Assembly: GCF_001263795.1 (NCBI RefSeq)
Contig: NZ_LHUR01000042.1
Span: 1 to 64,000 of the forward strand
Direction of reading: 5' to 3'
Source: Clostridium homopropionicum DSM 5847
Lineage (GTDB): Bacteria > Bacillota > Clostridia > Clostridiales > Clostridiaceae
DNA length: 64,000 nucleotides
The position numbers and the translations under genes are program-made. The notes under the pieces were generated by a model, which ran no database searches, was not told where the DNA came from, and saw only the letters and a list, made by a program, of their open reading frames with translations. Positions 24,451-33,958 of the stretch are shown here, one piece after another (position 1 is the stretch's first letter; the number at the start of each line of letters is the position of its first letter).

Positions 24451-26766
24451 TTAATACATTGCCCTTTGAAGTTTTCCTAGAGAATTATACACAGAAACTG
24501 CTAATTCAAGCATAGTTGTCTTTTCCTTTGGTTTAAAGTTACCATCCTTTAAATCCATTAGATTTAAGCCTTCAACTATTGAAACGTAGCCCTTTAAATT
24601 TTGATCTACTTCATTGGAATCTTTATTTTGTAAAACAAAAATTTTATTTACCTTAGCTAAGTCTTCATAGCCTAGAGCTTTTACTAGATATTTTGCAACT
24701 TCTTCACGGGTTAGTTCTGCTTTAAAGTCTATATCACCTTCAGTATTCTCTATAATGTTATAAGATACAGCCATTTGAAGATAATTATAGTTTTCTTCTC
24801 CTTTTTGATAGCCTGACTTAAATTTAAGATCTTCTATGTCTCTTAAAATATAAGGTCTATATCCTTTTGCATTTACTAGCATTTTTATCAAATCTAATCT
24901 TGTGGCAACCTTACTAGAATCGAAAGTTTTAGTATCTATTATAGAACTTTTGGCTAGTAATAGTAATTCCTTTTCATATTTGTTTCCTTTAATTTTCTCC
25001 TTGAACGCATTTATATTATTGTCAATTTCATTTCCACTATAATCTACAGGTCTTCCTGTAACTGCATCAATATTAATGTATTCCCCGTACAAATTTCCAT
25101 TTAGTTTAGAAACCGGCTTATACACAAGCTTTGCTTCAAATACGGGTTTTTTAGTATCCTTGCTAACATTAACCTTACTATATTGAAGCTCTGTGGAGTA
25201 AGTATTAGCATACAATTCCTTAGCTTCATCTTCTGATACTATTCTTGTTATAGTTGGGAACTTTATATCATTACTCCAATTACAGCTTATTTCTAAAAGC
25301 TCCCCTGTTTCCGAATCTATAGCAACAGATATATTATTTTCCATAAAAGTGATGCCATTTACACTTCTTGCAAAATTAAAATAATATCTTGGAATAGCAG
25401 ATTCTTTTCCATTTATATAGTAAGTTTGATCATAAAAGCTTTGTTCTGTTTTTATTTGTTTTACCTTATCTGGATAATACTTACCTATTAACTCTATAGC
25501 TTTCTTGTAAGCATCTTCTTTGCTAACAGTAGGCTTAACAACAACCTTTTCCGGATAATAATATCTTCTTATGCTTAAAATAGCTCCATTTTCTGCATTG
25601 ATTTCAATGAATCCATCATCTGGAGTATAATTATTTCCCCCTACACCCTTAAATGTTGCAGACCAAGCCTTATTATTTCCTTGATAATATCCATAATTGT
25701 TTTGGACATCTCTATAGCTAATATTACTAATCTCTAAATCTTTACTGTATACATCTTTAAGTGTTTGTTTTATTATTTTTTCTGCTGATTCTCTATCTAA
25801 TTCTTTCTCAAAATTCTTTACTTCCTTAGACTTACTATAAAACTCTTCCTTTTCCTTCTCTGTTAAGTCTCTATAAGTAACCTTACCATCACCAGCTACA
25901 TTAGGATTTATTAATTTTCCATCCTTAGCATCAACCATTTGCCCATCCTTGAATGTAGGCACATATACTAACTTTGGTGTTAAAACATTATCGTATTGAC
26001 CATACTTATCTACAGGAATTCTATAATTTAAGTTCATTTTTATATTGTCTTTTAACAATTTATTAGCTTTATTTACATCAATGTCTGCATCTTTACTTGG
26101 CAGCTGTATATTGTCATCCCAATTAAAATTGTAACCGGTAACTTCTGAGGCAGCTCCGTTTACTTGCACTGTAATATAATTACCATCAAATGTTATTCCA
26201 TTTGCCTTTCTTATGAAATTAAAATTATAGTTATATAGATCATAAGGTGATGAAGCAATAGCATTATCGTTCAATTGTACTTCCTTAAATTCCTTTGGGT
26301 TAATTTTTTTAATAAAATTCTCAGCTACCTTTTTTGCTTCTTCTTCTGTTATTTTAGATATACTAGGTGTTTCTCCTGCATTGCCCTTGTATATATTAAT
26401 ACTTATAACTTTACCATCATTAGCATTTATTGATGCCCAGCTGTTAAAATATTGTTTGGCTGAATTCATGTTCCAACTGATATCCCAAATAAAATTGTCT
26501 TTTCCTCTATTGTAATAATCCTCCCTTAAATTTATGTTATAATTAAACTTCTTTTCATCTATTTCTGTATTAAAATATGTTTTAAGTATTTCCTTAGAAA
26601 TTTTTATAGCTTCTTCTTTTGAAATCTTTGTAGCAGCAGCGATAAGCTTGTCTTCTACTTTTGCTGGTTCTACAACCTTTTGTGTCTCTAAAGCAAATAT
26701 AGAAGGAGTATATCCTACCATAATAGCTCCAGTTATCACCAATGATATTAATTTTTTATTCTTCAT
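24451..26766 (-). CDS. Secreted YcdB/PepSY-domain protein with SLH-like C-terminus
   Basis: A 771-residue exported protein. The signal peptide covers about residues 1-26 (ending IFALETQ). The body holds two similar halves of YcdB/PepSY-type repeats: SKEEAIKISKEILKTYF (about 49-65), EEEAKKVAENFIKKINP, then SAEKIIKQTLKDVY and SKEDAYKKAIELIGKYYPD, each followed by strands ending in GEL(L)EISCNWSND-like sequences. From about 585 the protein changes to SLH-like helical repeats (TRLDLIKMLVNAKGYRPY, LTREEVAKYLVKALGYEDL, KTTMLELAVSVYNSLGKLQ), which would bind cell-wall polymer. PepSY domains often inhibit or chaperone secreted peptidases; no peptidase is adjacent. ATG follows GGGGGTAACAG. Confidence 0.85.
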   Translation of the reverse strand: MKNKKLISLVITGAIMVGYTPSIFALETQKVVEPAKVEDKLIAAATKISKEEAIKISKEILKTYFNTEIDEKKFNYNINLREDYYNRGKDNFIWDISWNMNSAKQYFNSWASINANDGKVISINIYKGNAGETPSISKITEEEAKKVAENFIKKINPKEFKEVQLNDNAIASSPYDLYNYNFNFIRKANGITFDGNYITVQVNGAASEVTGYNFNWDDNIQLPSKDADIDVNKANKLLKDNIKMNLNYRIPVDKYGQYDNVLTPKLVYVPTFKDGQMVDAKDGKLINPNVAGDGKVTYRDLTEKEKEEFYSKSKEVKNFEKELDRESAEKIIKQTLKDVYSKDLEISNISYRDVQNNYGYYQGNNKAWSATFKGVGGNNYTPDDGFIEINAENGAILSIRRYYYPEKVVVKPTVSKEDAYKKAIELIGKYYPDKVKQIKTEQSFYDQTYYINGKESAIPRYYFNFARSVNGITFMENNISVAIDSETGELLEISCNWSNDIKFPTITRIVSEDEAKELYANTYSTELQYSKVNVSKDTKKPVFEAKLVYKPVSKLNGNLYGEYINIDAVTGRPVDYSGNEIDNNINAFKEKIKGNKYEKELLLLAKSSIIDTKTFDSSKVATRLDLIKMLVNAKGYRPYILRDIEDLKFKSGYQKGEENYNYLQMAVSYNIIENTEGDIDFKAELTREEVAKYLVKALGYEDLAKVNKIFVLQNKDSNEVDQNLKGYVSIVEGLNLMDLKDGNFKPKEKTTMLELAVSVYNSLGKLQRAMY

Positions 26767-26881
26767 ACTGTTACCCCCAAAAATCCAATTTAATTACAAT
26801 ACCTGTAATTATATACTAATTATAATATATTTTAAAGAGTAAATGTTTAAAATTTGGTAACATTTCTAATATAAACAAAAA

Positions 26882-26913
26882 AATGCTTTTAAACAAATTT
26901 GTTTAAAAGCATT
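26882..26913 (-). terminator. Perfect palindromic terminator of the DUF3892 gene
   Basis: A 32-base perfect palindrome starting AATGCTTTTAAACAAA. On the minus strand TTTTTTTGTTTATA follows. Confidence 0.8.
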
Positions 26914-26924
26914 AAAAGTAAGAT

Positions 26925-27194
26925 TTATCTACTTTTAATATATTCTCTGTCAATTTCAATTACAGGAAGTTCTGTAAGGTTACATAATTCGTCTTGTGGA
27001 ACACTACTAAAAAACTCTCCTCTATGATTATATACACCCTCACTTATTCCTTTAATTGCAGTTTGTTTAGAGAGGTCTAAAGCTTCTCCCTTTGAAATTG
27101 TTTGACCATTTTCCAATTTATAGGCTATTATATTATTATTCGGGTCGCGAACTATATCGGTTATTATATGAGCAAAGCTAAAATCCATATACAT
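26925..27194 (-). CDS. DUF3892 family protein
   Basis: An 89-residue cytosolic protein of the DUF3892 type. The core is ITDIVRDPNNNIIAYKLENG (about 11-30), then GEALDLSKQTAIKGISEGV and a C-terminal tail ending PVIEIDREYIKSR. Members are short Firmicute and phage-related proteins of unknown role. ATG follows GGGAGGCGAAATAA. It is monocistronic with its own terminator. Confidence 0.82.
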   Translation of the reverse strand: MYMDFSFAHIITDIVRDPNNNIIAYKLENGQTISKGEALDLSKQTAIKGISEGVYNHRGEFFSSVPQDELCNLTELPVIEIDREYIKSR

Positions 27195-27343
27195 TTATTT
27201 CGCCTCCCAATTCTATTTTAATAAAATTACTTCACAGTAATATTATTTCCCTTTTAAATTTATATATGAAAGTAAATAAAGGAATAGTCGGCTGTATATC
27301 AAGATTATTCGCTCATTTAATATAGAAAATTTTTATTTTTTTA

Positions 27344-29437
27344 TTATGAAATTTCTTGTGTTTTAAATTTATTCATGTATTCTAATAAATTATTTGAGCT
27401 GTTAGAATTTTCTTTTGACGCATAGGTGATTATTTCATTCTTACTGCTGATTTCTCCTATGCTTTCACCTATTTCAAAGGAAGCTTTAGCTGCTTCATTC
27501 ATGGATGTAGTTATTTCCTCCATGCTGTTTACTATTTCATCTATTGAAGTAGAAATATTATCTGTGGTATTGGTAAAATTTTCAATAATGCTTTTTATTA
27601 TATCTCCGTCTTTTTTATACTCTTCTCCCATAATTACAAATTCATCATAATCCTTTATAGTTTCCTTTTCTAAGGTTCCTAAAGTATTTTCTGATGCTTC
27701 TGCTAACTCATCTACTGCATATACAACTTTATTTACCAGAGTTTGAATTTCATTAACAGTACTTGACACCTCTTCTGCAAGCTTTCTAATCTCTTGAGCT
27801 ACTACAGCAAAGCCTCTTCCAGCTTCTCCAGCACTGGCAGCTTCAATGGCAGCATTTAAGGCTAAAAGATTTGTTTGCTTAGCAATAGATAATATGCTTC
27901 CTGCCATATTAGAAACCTCATTTACCACTTTAGCATCCTCAATAGACTTTTCTAGCATTTCCTTTGAGTTTTCATATATATTTGATATTCGTGCTTTTGA
28001 TTCATGAGTTCTATCTTTTACTCTATCTGCCTTTTGCTTTATTTTGCTGGCAGCCTCTAAACCATTTTTTATATTTATTAGTGCACTATTCACTTCTTCT
28101 TTAACCTTATGAGTTTTAGTGCTGATTTCCTTAACAGCAACATTAGAACTTTCCATTCCAGCAGTTATCTCTTGAGAAGCAGCCTGTGCCTGCTGCAGTA
28201 GACTATTTACTTCACTAATACTTTTATAAGTATTTTCTGCTGATGTTGAAGTTTTAAAGCTTTCCATTTTTACAATTCCTATTGCCTTTTGTAATTTGTC
28301 TACGGCTGTATTTAAGGCAATAGCAGTTTTCGCAAACTCATCCTTTCTCATTATGCTTATTCTATGAGAAAGATTTCTCTCAGCCAGTTCTTCTGCATAC
28401 TTTTCAATTTTAATAAGAGGCTTCTTAATATCTCTTGCAAAGGCAATGCTAACAACTATTCCTAGTACTATAAAGCCTAAGGTAGCAAATATAACATTAT
28501 TTCTTAATTCATCTACTTCCTTAAAAACTTCATGCTCAGGAATAACTAGAGCTAGAGACCAATCAGTATTTGGAATTGGCGCATATGAAATAATCATTTC
28601 TCCAACATCATTTGAAAAGGTTCCATAGCCATACTCTTTATTTATCATTTTATTTTCTATTTCAGCAAGCTTTTCAAGGCTTTTATCATCTTTAGCTTTT
28701 TTTAGATCATTATCATCTTTTAAAACTAGGTTCATATCCTTGTGAGATACTTTATAACCTTTACTATCTATTACAAAAGCATAACCATCATTTCCTACTT
28801 TAGTTCTTTGAACTAATACATTTAATTTAGATAAACTAAAATCAGCAATTATAACTCCTAAAACCTCTGAGCCATTATTTTTAATTGGAGCTGCTATGGA
28901 AAGTATTTTTTCGCCTTCAGAGGTTTCAAACGGATTTGAAATACTTGCTTTTCCTACCAGGGCATTTTTTAAATATATTGTTTCATTACTTTCAATTGTC
29001 ATATTAGGCCTATAAATTGAACCATTAGTAGAATGAACTACCCCATCTTTATCTAGTATTCTTAACTTTAAGTACTCCATTCTTTCTGCCTCAGTTATTA
29101 ATACTTGTTTTTGCATTTCAAAATTCATAGATTGAATATCCGGTCTTGTTGCAAGAACACTTAAAGCCTTAATGTCCTGGTCTACCATTGAAGTTATTAG
29201 CTTTGCACCATCCTCAGCTCTATTTAATAGTGTAGTGCTTATACTATTCTTTAATGCCCTTGATGCACTATAATAAGAAATAGCCCCTAAAGTACAACAT
29301 ATTACAACCACTAATATAGTAATTTGAAAAATCACTTTTATTTCTATGCTTTTAAATAAACCCTTTTGCTTTTCACTATCAATTTTACTTTTTTTCTCAT
29401 TATGCTTTTTAATTTTTACCGGAATAATTCTGTTCAT
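27344..29437 (-). CDS. Methyl-accepting chemotaxis protein (dCache-type)
   Basis: A 697-residue membrane chemoreceptor. A cytosolic Lys-rich N-terminus (1-28), transmembrane segment (about 31-52), a large extracytoplasmic double-Cache domain (about 53-310, with [20 protein letters not shown] and [20 protein letters not shown]), a second transmembrane segment (about 315-335), HAMP (about 336-390) and a signalling coiled coil. The hairpin tip is [20 protein letters not shown], followed by [17 protein letters not shown]. dCache domains usually bind amino acids or other small metabolites; the ligand is not predictable here. Like the receptor at 4480 it carries a DYDxxxxxGxxYxxD-type insertion after the tip. 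No che genes are adjacent. Confidence 0.92.
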   Translation of the reverse strand: MNRIIPVKIKKHNEKKSKIDSEKQKGLFKSIEIKVIFQITILVVVICCTLGAISYYSASRALKNSISTTLLNRAEDGAKLITSMVDQDIKALSVLATRPDIQSMNFEMQKQVLITEAERMEYLKLRILDKDGVVHSTNGSIYRPNMTIESNETIYLKNALVGKASISNPFETSEGEKILSIAAPIKNNGSEVLGVIIADFSLSKLNVLVQRTKVGNDGYAFVIDSKGYKVSHKDMNLVLKDDNDLKKAKDDKSLEKLAEIENKMINKEYGYGTFSNDVGEMIISYAPIPNTDWSLALVIPEHEVFKEVDELRNNVIFATLGFIVLGIVVSIAFARDIKKPLIKIEKYAEELAERNLSHRISIMRKDEFAKTAIALNTAVDKLQKAIGIVKMESFKTSTSAENTYKSISEVNSLLQQAQAASQEITAGMESSNVAVKEISTKTHKVKEEVNSALINIKNGLEAASKIKQKADRVKDRTHESKARISNIYENSKEMLEKSIEDAKVVNEVSNMAGSILSIAKQTNLLALNAAIEAASAGEAGRGFAVVAQEIRKLAEEVSSTVNEIQTLVNKVVYAVDELAEASENTLGTLEKETIKDYDEFVIMGEEYKKDGDIIKSIIENFTNTTDNISTSIDEIVNSMEEITTSMNEAAKASFEIGESIGEISSKNEIITYASKENSNSSNNLLEYMNKFKTQEIS

Positions 29438-29512
29438 CTTACATTACCCCTCACAAGATAAATTTACCAATAAATTCTTTTATTGATATTTTATCATCTG
29501 AAAAGCAAATAA

Positions 29513-29554
29513 AAGACTTTGTAAAGCATATTTAACTATACTTTACAAAGCCTT
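29513..29554 (-). terminator. Terminator downstream of trmB
   Basis: AAGACTTTGTAAAG (29513-29526) pairs with CTTTACAAAGCCTT (29541-29554), one mismatch. Minus-strand tail TTTTATTTGC. The heptad repeat at 29578 lies between it and the trmB stop. Confidence 0.7.
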
Positions 29555-29577
29555 ATCAGGTAATTATTTCCATAAGT

Positions 29578-29759
29578 AAGAAAAATGAGACGCATTTTTA
29601 TTTTAGGTACTAGGTGCTGGGTTCTAGGTTCTAATGAAAGATGTTTTGCTTTTGCAAAACTAAAATTTAGCTTAGAAGCAAAGCTTCTTACGCTCCCTAG
29701 TACCTAGAACCTAGCTTCTAGCACCTGAAGAATTTTACTTCGTAAAATTCTTCAGCTTC
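29578..29759. repeat. Heptad family A palindrome, copy 3, entering trmB
   Basis: The modules are the same and in the same order as in copy 1 (2690-2892): hairpin AAGAAAAATGAGACGCATTT, heptads TAGGTAC TAGGTGC TGGGTTC TAGGTTC (29604-29631), GATGTTTTGCTT..GCAAAAC, heptads CTAGTAC CTAGAAC CTAGCTT CTAGCAC (29697-29724), then GAAGAATTTTAC/GTAAAATTCTTC (29727-29753) and AGCTTCG. The last module overlaps the 3' end of trmB, whose stop is at 29735-29737. Confidence 0.8.
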
Positions 29760-30391
29760 GCTATCAAAAACTTACTCTTTATACCTAATTCTTTAAATTT
29801 ACTTTCATACTCAGTCATTAAATTTTCACTGGCATAATCACTATTGTGAAGGTCATAGGTTTTATAAATTATTTCAAAACCGCTTTCATTAAAATATTCA
29901 AAAGACTCTTCAAATAACTCCATATCATCTGTCTTGAAATGAATCTCAGTGCCCGATTTTATAAAGTTTTTATATTTATTCAAAAACTTTGAATGAGTAA
30001 GTCTTCTCTTTTTATGTCTATCCTTTGGCCAAGGATTACAAAAATTAATATATATTCTGCTAATTTCGTTTTCCTTAAATATTTCCTCAATAAATGCTAT
30101 TTGCATGGCAATAATTCTTACGTTAGTAAGTTCTGCTGCTACTACATTCCTTAAGGCATAAACTAAAATTTCATCTTTAATATCTATGGATATTAGATTT
30201 TTTTCAGGGTATTTTAAGGCTACTTGAGTTGCAAATCCTCCTCTTCCACAGCCTAATTCCAAAAATATATCATTATCATTCTTAAATTCCTCTTTCCAAT
30301 TTCCCTTTAAAGCCTTTGCCTCTTCAAAAGATTTAAAAAAAGGACTTTCTTCTAATTCAGGTCTTGCCCATCTTTTTTTCCTAAGCCTCAT
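29735..30391 (-). CDS. trmB: tRNA (guanine-N7-)-methyltransferase
   Basis: Methylates G46 of tRNAs with S-adenosylmethionine. At 218 residues it has usual TrmB size. The SAM site is [20 protein letters not shown] (about 46-65), and the family motif [20 protein letters not shown] (about 119-138) contains the catalytic Asp; TEIHFKTDD follows. ATG comes after AAGGAGGAAGACC. The final residues AKLKNFTK and the stop are read from the dispersed repeat that begins here, so the C-terminus may have been replaced by insertion. Since the conserved core ends before it, function is probably kept. Confidence 0.93.
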   Translation of the reverse strand: MRLRKKRWARPELEESPFFKSFEEAKALKGNWKEEFKNDNDIFLELGCGRGGFATQVALKYPEKNLISIDIKDEILVYALRNVVAAELTNVRIIAMQIAFIEEIFKENEISRIYINFCNPWPKDRHKKRRLTHSKFLNKYKNFIKSGTEIHFKTDDMELFEESFEYFNESGFEIIYKTYDLHNSDYASENLMTEYESKFKELGIKSKFLIAKLKNFTK

Positions 30392-30474
30392 GGTCTTCCT
30401 CCTTAGAGTTAATTTTCTCTATTTATCTAAGTTTATATTATACTTTAAGAACGATTCTAAAACAACTTTAAAAA

Positions 30475-30551
30475 AGTCCCTAGTCTCTAATCACTAATCT
30501 CTATGAATATATATACATCCTATAGGGACTAGCCACTAGCGATTAGCGACT
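30475..30551. repeat. Heptad family B palindrome
   Basis: Arms 30475-30502 and 30524-30551 pair imperfectly over 28 bp. The left arm reads in 7-bp units CTAGTCT, CTAATCA, CTAATCT, and the right arm as GACTAGC, CACTAGC, GATTAGC. The same unit type forms the hairpin at 4384-4457. Confidence 0.65.
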
Positions 30552-30562
30552 CCTTTATATTT

Positions 30563-30618
30563 CTGGTTACTGATCACTGGCTACTGCCAACTGGAAACTG
30601 GTTACTGGCCACTGGCTC
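30563..30618. repeat. Eight tandem 7-bp units (CTGGNNA)
   Basis: Eight contiguous units without gaps: CTGGTTA, CTGATCA, CTGGCTA, CTGCCAA, CTGGAAA, CTGGTTA, CTGGCCA, CTGGCTC. The first three bases CTG are constant and the last positions vary. The array stops exactly at the stop codon of the ABC permease gene (30619). It is only 11 bp from the family B palindrome. Confidence 0.85.
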
Positions 30619-31764
30619 CTATATAAAGCTTCCAGTCTTATCTGTATTTTTCATCTTAAATGCAGCTAGTGCGAAGAATACTAAAGCAAAACCTAGCATT
30701 ATAAATATATTCATTCTTATATCCCAAAGGCTCAATCCGTTCTGAAGCTTTGCTATTGCATCTATTGCCCATTTTTGAGGAATAAAATTTGATACCTTTT
30801 GAAGACCTTCTGGCATTAGGCTTAATGGCCAAAAGCACCCTCCCAGCATACAAGTAGGAGTAACTATTAGAGTAGATAAATTTCCTGCCTCTGCTGAAGA
30901 TTTTGATAAGGCAACTATCACCATTCCAATTCCAACTGCTACGATTCCTAGAATAAACATAACTAAGAATAGTTCTAAATCTGGAATATAGGTTTCAATC
31001 TTAAGTACTTTTCTTACTGCAACTAAGGCTAGTATTATTTGTGCTGTTATTATCGTTAAATTAGCTATAATGTTGCCACTTATATAGATTTTAGAGCTTA
31101 CTGGAGTAGAGCATATTCTTTGATAAACCCTTTCCCTTTTTTCCTTAAGTATTATGTTAGATGTTATTGTAGAACCTATTAACATAAACATTATAAAAAA
31201 TCCAAAGCCTTGTTGAGTTACTCCCTTGCTAAAGCTTTTATCTTTAATCTTCTCTACTTTTAAAGCAACTTGTCCCTTTTCATATTCACTATATATTTTA
31301 TTAAAGGTTTCTTTATTTCCCTCTGAAGCTTTACTTATGTCTAATAGGTTTTTAATATACATATTAGTATAATTTTCAACCCAAGCTGTAACTTCTTGGC
31401 CTTTTAAAGATACTACCTTAATTGACTTAAAAGTCCCATCATATATGCTCTTTTCAAAATCCTCTGGTATTACTAAAGCTAAGTCTACTTTTTTATTTAC
31501 TACCATATCACTAATTTTATCTTCTTCTATAGGTACATTTTTGAATCTACCTGTATTCTCTAAATACTTTGTCATATTTTCTGATATGGCACCTTTGTCT
31601 TTATTTACTATACCCACCTTTACAGTTCCACTGCCTTCTCCACCCATTGCATTCATCATAAACAATATACCTGCTACAGGAAGTATTAAATAAACAAAAA
31701 TATTTGACTTTTTCCTAAAGGTAACCTTGAAAGTATTTAAAGCCAGTAAAATTATATTTTTCAT
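30619..31764 (-). CDS. ABC-2 type exporter permease (second)
   Basis: A 381-residue membrane protein of the ABC-2 family. N-terminal transmembrane helix (about 20-37), a large extracytoplasmic domain (about 45-180) of the YhgE/NatB type, then about five helices; the family block is GFFIMFMLIGSTITSNIILKEKRERVYQRICSTP split around residues 185-218, with PTCMLGGCFWPLSLMPEGLQ near 303. It should form a heterodimer with the permease at 31765, driven by the ATPase at 32900. The ATG abuts the preceding stop (TAAATG), with its GAGGAGG site inside that gene. Substrate unknown; such systems export sodium, drugs or lipids and antimicrobial peptides. Confidence 0.88.
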   Translation of the reverse strand: MKNIILLALNTFKVTFRKKSNIFVYLILPVAGILFMMNAMGGEGSGTVKVGIVNKDKGAISENMTKYLENTGRFKNVPIEEDKISDMVVNKKVDLALVIPEDFEKSIYDGTFKSIKVVSLKGQEVTAWVENYTNMYIKNLLDISKASEGNKETFNKIYSEYEKGQVALKVEKIKDKSFSKGVTQQGFGFFIMFMLIGSTITSNIILKEKRERVYQRICSTPVSSKIYISGNIIANLTIITAQIILALVAVRKVLKIETYIPDLELFLVMFILGIVAVGIGMVIVALSKSSAEAGNLSTLIVTPTCMLGGCFWPLSLMPEGLQKVSNFIPQKWAIDAIAKLQNGLSLWDIRMNIFIMLGFALVFFALAAFKMKNTDKTGSFI

Positions 31765-32889
31765 TTATACCTCCTCCTTTCTAAATGCTATTGATGAAAT
31801 AAACATCAGTATTAATCCTATAATTAAATTAATTAATATAGCAGGGACTATTTTACTAAAGTCGTTTCTATATATGGAATTAAACATCGCATCGTTGACC
31901 CATTTAATTGGCGATAATTTGGCTATTGTATCCAAAGTTGCACTATTAAATTGCTCTAATGGGACATAACCTCCTCCTAAAAATATCATAACTACGACGA
32001 TCATATTTAATATGCCTGACATAGCTCCTTCGCTTTTTGCTATAAAGGATACTGCTATTCCAATTGAAACTGCCATCACTATTTCAGCTGCAAGTACAGC
32101 AGCTACAGCCAAAATATTATCTCCCCAATTAACCTTAATGATGAATTTTCCAAAAGCTAGAACAATAGCAATTTGTATCATTGTAACAGCTAGAAATCCT
32201 AACACCTTTCCAGTAAATATCTCCTGCTTCTTAAGAGGACTTATGAACATTCTATTTAAAGTTTTTCTAGTTCTTTCTGAGCTCATACCAAAGCCTGCAG
32301 TCATAGAAGCATACATTACAATAAGAGTTGTCATGGTAATTCCATAATAATCAACTGCTCTTGGCTGCTCTTTCTTATCTAATGCCTCTACCTTTACATA
32401 TTGAATATTTTTTTCGGTATTTAAATCTCCTATTATTCTTGGATTTACCACTGCAATTTCACTTATAACATTATATCTTTGCACAAAAGTATTTAATATC
32501 CCTTCAATAAAACCTGCGTTTAGATTATATCTATCGTTTTTATAAAGCTTTATTTCCTTATTTATTTCATCAAATACTATATAACAGGAGTAATTTGAAT
32601 CTTCAATCGCCTTTAATGCCTTACTTTCATCCTTTTCGTAGGTGAAGCTTACCTTATAATCCTTCAAATCCTCCTTCAAAGAATCGAAGGCTTTAGAAAC
32701 ATTTCCTTCTCCTTTTACAGTATAAATTACTTCAATTTCACCTAAATCTACGGAATCACTCATTACCTTTGAAAAGGCTGTTCCTAAAATTAAAATCAAT
32801 ATAATAGGAAATAAAGTCATTATTAGCATATTTCTTTTATCTCTAAGATTTTCTATAATATCTTTATAGGCTATATTTAATATTCTCAT
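31765..32889 (-). CDS. ABC-2 type exporter permease (first)
   Basis: A 374-residue paralogue of the following permease. The N-terminal helix is MLIMTLFPIILILILGTAF (about 22-40), an extracytoplasmic domain spans about 45-175 and about five helices follow, with the block TLIVMYASMTAGFGMSSERTRK near 190 and VVMIFLGGGYVPLEQFNSAT near 300. It lies 10 bases after the ATPase gene and directly before the second permease, so the three form one transport unit. ATG follows GGGGTGAAACT. Confidence 0.88.
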   Translation of the reverse strand: MRILNIAYKDIIENLRDKRNMLIMTLFPIILILILGTAFSKVMSDSVDLGEIEVIYTVKGEGNVSKAFDSLKEDLKDYKVSFTYEKDESKALKAIEDSNYSCYIVFDEINKEIKLYKNDRYNLNAGFIEGILNTFVQRYNVISEIAVVNPRIIGDLNTEKNIQYVKVEALDKKEQPRAVDYYGITMTTLIVMYASMTAGFGMSSERTRKTLNRMFISPLKKQEIFTGKVLGFLAVTMIQIAIVLAFGKFIIKVNWGDNILAVAAVLAAEIVMAVSIGIAVSFIAKSEGAMSGILNMIVVVMIFLGGGYVPLEQFNSATLDTIAKLSPIKWVNDAMFNSIYRNDFSKIVPAILINLIIGLILMFISSIAFRKEEV

Positions 32890-32899
32890 AGTTTCACCC

Positions 32900-33838
32900 C
32901 TAATCTCTTAACTTTCTACCAGTAAGGGTCAGGAATACTGTTTCAAGGTCTGGTTTCTGAGTTTCGATATTTTGTATCTGTATGTCCCTTTCAGTAAAAT
33001 AAATTATTATCTTATCTAAGTTGTTTACTTCTTTATAAGAGCTTATTTTTATCTTATACTCGTTAATATTTACATCAATAACTCCATTTATTTTCTTAAT
33101 TTCTTCAATTTCCACTTTGTCAATTAAGTCAACAGTAACTTCTACACTATTCTTATCTGTAACAATTGATTTTAGTTCTTCCTTAGTGCCTTCTGCTATG
33201 ACCTTTCCGTGATCTATTATTCCTATTTTAGTACAAATGGCCTCAACTTCTTCCATGTAATGAGTAGTATATATTATTGTGCATCCCATAGAATTTAACT
33301 TTTTTACTGATTGAAGAATATGATTTCTTGATTGAGGGTCAATTCCTACAGTAGGCTCATCCATAATAATAAGCTTTGGTCTATGAGCTATAGCACAGGC
33401 TATATTAAGTCTTCTTTTCATACCACCGGAAAAACCCTTTGGAAACTCCTTAGCCCTATCTGAAAGGCCTACGAATTCTAAGGCTTCGCTAGTTCTCTTT
33501 TTCAATTCTTCTCCCTTTAATCCATAAAGGCTGGCGAAGAATTTTACATTTTCATAGGCTGTCAAATCTTCATAAATTGCTATGTCCTGAGGAACCATGC
33601 CTATATTTTTTTTAGTAAAATAGGCTTCTTTTACTATATCCTCATTTAAAACTTCTATTTTACCTTTGTCCATAGACAGTAATCCACACATTATATTAAT
33701 AGTTGTACTTTTACCAGCTCCATTTGGACCAAGCAATCCGTATATCTCTCCCTCTTCTATATATAAATTGATGTTATCAACAGCAGTTAAGTCTCCAAAT
33801 CTTTTTATTAAACCTTCAATTTTAACTATCTTCATCAT
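32900..33838 (-). CDS. ABC transporter ATP-binding protein (exporter type)
   Basis: A 312-residue cytosolic ATPase that powers the two ABC-2 permeases. Walker A GPNGAGKSTTI (about 38-48), Q-loop VPQDIAIYEDL, signature FSGGMKRRLNIA (about 137-148), Walker B LIIMDEPTVGIDP and H-loop TTHYMEE. The C-terminal extension after about 225 is the DrrA/NatA-type regulatory tail. First gene of the three-gene unit. ATGATG follows AAGGAGAGAATT. A terminator separates it from the upstream two-component operon, but regulation by that pair is a common arrangement. Confidence 0.93.
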   Translation of the reverse strand: MMKIVKIEGLIKRFGDLTAVDNINLYIEEGEIYGLLGPNGAGKSTTINIMCGLLSMDKGKIEVLNEDIVKEAYFTKKNIGMVPQDIAIYEDLTAYENVKFFASLYGLKGEELKKRTSEALEFVGLSDRAKEFPKGFSGGMKRRLNIACAIAHRPKLIIMDEPTVGIDPQSRNHILQSVKKLNSMGCTIIYTTHYMEEVEAICTKIGIIDHGKVIAEGTKEELKSIVTDKNSVEVTVDLIDKVEIEEIKKINGVIDVNINEYKIKISSYKEVNNLDKIIIYFTERDIQIQNIETQKPDLETVFLTLTGRKLRD

Positions 33839-33890
33839 AATTCTCTCCTTATTTATAAATAATTCCTCTTTTGATTTTATTATATAAAAA

Positions 33891-33922
33891 AGTGACCTTT
33901 TCTCTTACTAGAAAAAGTCACT
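33891..33922 (-). terminator. Terminator of the amidohydrolase operon
   Basis: AGTGAC (33891-33896) and GTCACT (33917-33922), extended by A/T pairs. Minus-strand tail TTTTTTATATAA. Confidence 0.75.
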
Positions 33923-33958
33923 TCTATAGTATGACTAAAGTCATATTCACTACAATAT

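Noticed and set aside
30475-30618. Regular repeats considered as a CRISPR array
   Set aside because: The units are only 7 bp with no spacers of 25-40 bp, and no cas genes are near. They are tandem or palindromic heptads.
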